A stretch of 64,000 nucleotides of DNA from Sphingomonas sp. BAUL-RG-20F-R05-02 (GTDB taxonomy: Bacteria; Pseudomonadota; Alphaproteobacteria; Sphingomonadales; Sphingomonadaceae): the NCBI RefSeq assembly GCF_022662305.1, contig NZ_JAKNQH010000001.1, positions 62,001 to 126,000 on the forward strand. The letters run 5' to 3'. The position numbers and the translations under genes were made by a program. Below the pieces are notes generated by a model. It was not told the origin of the DNA. It did not search any database and saw only the letters and a list, made by a program, of their open reading frames with translations. Position 1 is the stretch's first letter. Each line of letters starts with the position of its first letter. Shown one piece after another: positions 61,576-64,000 of the stretch.

Positions 61576-62102
61576 TCGAAACCGCCCGCCTGATCCTGCG
61601 CCCGCCGCAACCGGGCGATACGGCGGCTCTGCACGCGATGTGGAGCGATCCCCGCGTCATGGCGGATCTTGCCCCGGTCAAGTCGCCGGCGGAGAGCGCA
61701 GAGACCATCGCTCGGCACGAAGCGTACCGTGCCACCCACGGCGTTGGCTTCTGGACGACGCTACGCAAGGAAGATGGCGCGGTAATCGGCTTTTGCGGGC
61801 TGAAGCCCGGTGCCGAAGACACGCCTATCGCGGGCGAACTCGAAGTCGGCTGGATGCTGGCAGCCGATCACTGGCGGCGCGGTTTCGGGCACGAAGCGGC
61901 GGCGGCGAGCCTCGCTTGGGGGTGGGCCAACCACGACGCACCGCGCATCGTCGCGATCACCGCCGCGCAGAATGCCGCCAGCCGTGCTTTGATGGTCCGG
62001 CTTGGCATGACCCACACCGCAGCGCTCGACTTCGAGCATCCCAAGTTTGCCGCGGATGACCCGCGCCGCGCGACGGTCACTTACGCATTCGAGCGGCCCT
62101 GA
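61572..62102 (+). CDS. GNAT acetyltransferase, RimJ/RimL type
   Basis: A 176-residue GNAT protein of the RimJ/RimL-like (Acetyltransf_3) group: ETARLILRPPQPGDTAALHA, DGAVIGFCGLKPG, ELEVGWMLAADHWRRGFGHE (acetyl-CoA loop), and AAQNAASRALMVRLGMTHTA. Members acetylate N-terminal amines of ribosomal proteins or small molecules; the target is unknown. Starts inside the hemB stop (ATGA), so co-translated with hemB. Confidence 0.88.
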   Translation: MIETARLILRPPQPGDTAALHAMWSDPRVMADLAPVKSPAESAETIARHEAYRATHGVGFWTTLRKEDGAVIGFCGLKPGAEDTPIAGELEVGWMLAADHWRRGFGHEAAAASLAWGWANHDAPRIVAITAAQNAASRALMVRLGMTHTAALDFEHPKFAADDPRRATVTYAFERP

Positions 62103-62120
62103 CCGCACCGCACCGGTGCG

Positions 62121-62636
62121 TTACTTGCCGGGCAGCATCGCCTGGATTGCTGCGATCCGGTTGACCTCTGCGGTAAGCTGCGCCTCGCCGCGGGCGTGCA
62201 GGGCTTCGAGCGCGGGGTAGGGCGGCTTTGCGTCACGCGCGCGGCCGATCGCCAGTTCATCGAGGTCGGTTACAGCGCTCGACGTCGCCGCGCGAAAGCT
62301 GTCAAGCTTGGCGAGCGCGGTCTGCGCCGTGATCCAGCGCTCGCCACCCGGCGTATCGCCGCGCGCCGCGCGCACCGCCCGTTCCGCCGCGTCGGCGGCG
62401 GGCGTAAAGCCGGTGTCGGTGGTGGCGAGTGTCTTGGCATAGGTAACGAGCGTCGCATCGAGGCTCGGGTCCGGTACCGCCGAAGCCGACGCCGCGGCGA
62501 CCGGCTCGGCATTGCTGCGCCGTTCGATCGGGCGCGGTTGCAGCGAGGGATAGCGCGATACGCGCTGCTCGACGCAACCGGTCGACAGTAGGGCGGCCGA
62601 CAGCATCGAAGCGGAGAGCACGAGACGATTTTTCAT
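62121..62636 (-). CDS. Hypothetical lipoprotein
   Basis: A 171-residue lipoprotein with signal MKNRLVLSASMLSAALLSTG then Cys21 (lipobox LSTGC). The mature part is helical (DATLVTYAKTLATTDTGFTP, ERWITAQTALAKLDSFRAAT, LDELAIGRARDAKPPYPALE) and resembles small periplasmic helical-bundle proteins. No family recognised. The start is the ATG at 62634-62636; a longer frame to 62690 would place the signal peptide internally. Converges with the GNAT gene. Confidence 0.8.
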   Translation of the reverse strand: MKNRLVLSASMLSAALLSTGCVEQRVSRYPSLQPRPIERRSNAEPVAAASASAVPDPSLDATLVTYAKTLATTDTGFTPAADAAERAVRAARGDTPGGERWITAQTALAKLDSFRAATSSAVTDLDELAIGRARDAKPPYPALEALHARGEAQLTAEVNRIAAIQAMLPGK

Positions 62637-62718
62637 GGCGCTTGCTGTATTCTCCACAAAAGAATCGCGCAACGCACTTGCGCGACCCAAAAAGCGGTCG
62701 TAAAGGCGACCTCCCAGC

Positions 62719-62795
62719 GCACCCGTAGCTCAGCTGGATAGAGCATCAGACTACGAATCTGAGGGTCGGGCGTTCGAATCGCTCCGGGTGCACCA
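62719..62795 (+). tRNA. tRNA-Arg (ACG)
   Basis: A 77-base cloverleaf: acceptor GCACCCG with CGGGTGC, D arm GCTCAGCTGGATAGAGC, anticodon stem TCAGA/TCTGA around CTACGAA (anticodon ACG, read as ICG after deamination), T arm with CGTTCGAATCG, and CCA encoded at 62793-62795. Confidence 0.97.
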
Positions 62796-62813
62796 CTTCT
62801 TTCTTGATGATTT

Positions 62814-62836
62814 CGGCGGCGCGTCACGCGCCGCCG
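62814..62836. other. GC-rich hairpin after tRNA-Arg
   Basis: CGGCGGCGCG (62814-62823) and CGCGCCGCCG (62827-62836) form a perfect 10-bp stem with a three-base loop (TCA). It could stop transcription of the tRNA or of the minus-strand pseudogene, but neither side has a T-run. Confidence 0.4.
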
Positions 62837-62837
62837 A

Positions 62838-63108
62838 GTGTCCATGCCGCCGGTCAGCGCGGCCTGCCCGCGCAAGTCATCGTCGACCATCTTCAGCACG
62901 CACTTGTGCTCGGCGTCATCATCGATGACGGAAGTAGGACGACAGCGCCCTCGGCTTCGATCCGTACGCGGAACTGCAACGGCTTGATCTCGCAATCCTC
63001 GAAGCTGTGCCGTCGCGGATCCTTGGCATCATCTGACCAAGCTCTGGTGGGGAGTGCAAGGAGGGTCAGTGCGACGATGCCGAGCGGTCAGGCATAACGA
63101 GACAGCAC
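62838..63108 (-). pseudogene. Probable pseudogene of a small exported protein
   Basis: From a GTG at 63108 the minus strand reads VLSRYA, an in-frame TGA, then PLGIVALTLLALPTRAWSDD in the same frame. That is a good signal peptide and cut site, running on to EDCEIKPLQFRVRIEAEGAV. A frameshift near 62950 is then needed to continue into PTSVIDDDAEHKCVLKMVDD and DLRGQAALTGG. Two lesions in one otherwise protein-like stretch suggest a decayed gene for a secreted protein. It lies 21 bases after the small membrane protein gene on the same strand, so the two were probably an operon. Sequencing error at either site cannot be excluded. Confidence 0.4.
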
Positions 63109-63129
63109 CTCAGCACCGATCGGCAGCAG

Positions 63130-63351
63130 TTACCGCCAGTCGTTACGCTCGACCGAGTCGAGGATGCGTGCGCCTGCCATGAACACCGCCACCGGGCAGA
63201 CCGCGAACAGCATCCAGCCGCCGACGCTGCCGTGATATTGCTCGACGTAGTGCACGCCGCGCTCGACCGAACCAAGGCCAAGGCCGTAGATGACCATGAA
63301 AGCCTCGAACTTGTTCTTGATGACGAACAGGCGGGAGATTTTGTGCAACAT
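63130..63351 (-). CDS. Small hypothetical membrane protein
   Basis: A 73-residue protein: basic N-terminus MLHKISRLFVIKNKFEAFMV, then IYGLGLGSVERGVHYVEQYH and a hydrophobic helix GGWMLFAVCPVAVFMAGARI (residues ~44-63). The composition and the conserved-looking GLGLGSVERGVHY core suggest a real inner membrane or peripheral protein. I recall similar sphingomonad hypotheticals but no function. No strong ribosome site is visible upstream of the ATG. Confidence 0.65.
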   Translation of the reverse strand: MLHKISRLFVIKNKFEAFMVIYGLGLGSVERGVHYVEQYHGSVGGWMLFAVCPVAVFMAGARILDSVERNDWR

Positions 63352-63416
63352 GCCATGATCTTAAGCAAAGCCCGGGCCAGTCGCAGATTCGCGTGGCTTG
63401 GGCTTAACGAACATGG

Positions 63417-64000
63417 TTACGTGTCAATTAACTCGACAAGGTCGAGCCCCTCCAGCAACGCGCGCCGCGCAGCTTCGATCGCCGCCATCAGCGTCGGGTC
63501 GCCGATCGCATCGTGGCCGATCTCCTCGGGCCAATGCTGCGTGACGATGCGCTCAATCAGATCGAGCCGCGCGGTGTCGACCAGAAAGCGCGGGTCCACC
63601 GTCGCCGGATCAGCGACCACGCGCAGCCGTAGGCAGGCCGGTCCGCCGCCGTTCGCCATCGACTGCCGCACATCCACCACCGCAACACGCCGGATCGGGC
63701 CGTTGCCCGCCAGCATCGCGCGCAGGTACGCGCGCACCGTCAGGTTGCTGACCGCCTCACGCGGGACGATCAGCGTCATGCCCCCTTCCGGTGGCGTTAC
63801 AAGTTGCGCGTTGAACAGGTAGGATGAGATCGCATCGGCAAGGCTCACCTCGGCGGCAGGCACTTCGACGATCTCGACCTCCGGCAGACGTGCGCGCAAA
63901 TTCGCGTAGAAGCCGGCGCGGTCGGCGAAGGCATGTTCGTGGGTGAAGAGCACGCGCTCGTTCGCGACCGCCACCACGTCATTGTGGAAGGCGCCGGCCG
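63417..64000 (-). CDS. astB: N-succinylarginine dihydrolase, C-terminal part (cut by window edge)
   Basis: Second enzyme of the AST arginine catabolic pathway: hydrolyses succinylarginine to succinylornithine, ammonia and CO2. The frame is open to the window edge and begins AGAFHNDVVAVANERVLF, which contains the His of the catalytic triad in the FHND motif. The nucleophilic Cys lies in MANGGGPACLRLRVVADP. About 194 of the usual ~440 residues are visible, so the N-terminus and the Glu lie outside. The GTG at 63977 is internal. Other ast genes would be expected beyond the right edge. Confidence 0.93.
   Translation of the reverse strand, partial: AGAFHNDVVAVANERVLFTHEHAFADRAGFYANLRARLPEVEIVEVPAAEVSLADAISSYLFNAQLVTPPEGGMTLIVPREAVSNLTVRAYLRAMLAGNGPIRRVAVVDVRQSMANGGGPACLRLRVVADPATVDPRFLVDTARLDLIERIVTQHWPEEIGHDAIGDPTLMAAIEAARRALLEGLDLVELIDT

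Noticed and set aside
62633..62995. Minus-strand frame containing APGAIRTPDPQIRSLMLYPA
   Set aside because: This peptide is a known false translation from the antisense of tRNA-Arg. The frame crosses the tRNA gene and the start of the lipoprotein gene.

Overview
The window is about 64 kb of GC-rich chromosome with mostly housekeeping content. It fits an alphaproteobacterium of the order Sphingomonadales (Sphingomonas-like). Grounds for this are the gene content and order (nagZ-scpA-scpB-tatABC, a YfgM-like protein-bamB-der, the isoaspartate-methyltransferase-like gene-tolC-popZ cluster, DUF2336 and PopZ families, Mg-type HemB, the DUF1800/DUF1501 pair), the dense ATGA/GTGA gene overlaps and the frequent GTG/TTG starts. 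The assignment is inference from family knowledge; no 16S rRNA is present. I found no insertion sequence, prophage, CRISPR array or restriction system.

Layout. 0-4.7 kb: the end of a DUF1810 gene, a polytopic membrane protein, isovaleryl-CoA dehydrogenase and a tightly overlapped run of two GNAT acetyltransferases, an ArsC/Spx-fold protein and DUF427. 4.8-8 kb: a small secreted protein, then a DUF1800/DUF1501 pair with a Tat signal on the second. 8-14.5 kb: argS, an SPOR protein, nagZ, scpA, scpB and tatABC. 14.5-15 kb: a 44-residue entericidin-like lipoprotein and a two-hairpin element that looks like a C-rich-loop small RNA. 15-19.6 kb: panB, a YfgM-like protein, bamB and der. 19.7-27.7 kb: a signalling block with an intact Hpt protein, a 769-residue coiled-coil membrane protein on the opposite strand, an Hpt-like protein without its histidine, a nucleotidyltransferase-like membrane protein, DUF2336, and a sensor-kinase-like protein without the H-box histidine, then an RNase H-like protein and a GST. 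27.7-32.8 kb: a MarR-controlled efflux operon (FUSC, DUF1656, HlyD, NodT-type outer membrane factor).

32.8-33.8 kb is a lower-GC stretch with only small genes. 33.8-37.2 kb holds metA, preceded by what looks like a SAM-I/SAM-IV-type riboswitch with its own promoter, then a two-domain thioredoxin, DUF938 and a glycosyltransferase. After a 750-base degenerate gap come radA, cvpA, an IscU/NifU-like scaffold, a Kef-type antiporter and DUF423 (37.9-42.5 kb). On the minus strand follow HPP, a patatin lipoprotein and aroB-aroK. On the plus strand come a 45-residue membrane protein, a large secreted protein, xerD/xerC and accA (46-50.6 kb). 50.7-51.8 kb has two Flp pilins, a MutT-like Nudix gene and tRNA-Cys. 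52-62 kb holds a PCMT-like gene, tolC, popZ, MAPEG, valS, a MATE transporter, hemB and a GNAT. The right end has a lipoprotein, tRNA-Arg, a probable pseudogene, a small membrane protein and the C-terminal part of astB, which runs off the window.

The observations most worth checking are the antisense-SD-like small RNA (14.8 kb), the metA leader RNA (34.8 kb), and the clustered kinase-like and Hpt-like proteins that both have Ser where the phospho-accepting His belongs (22.6 and 26.0 kb). All coordinates and residue numbers were read by hand from the sequence. No similarity search or folding program was run.
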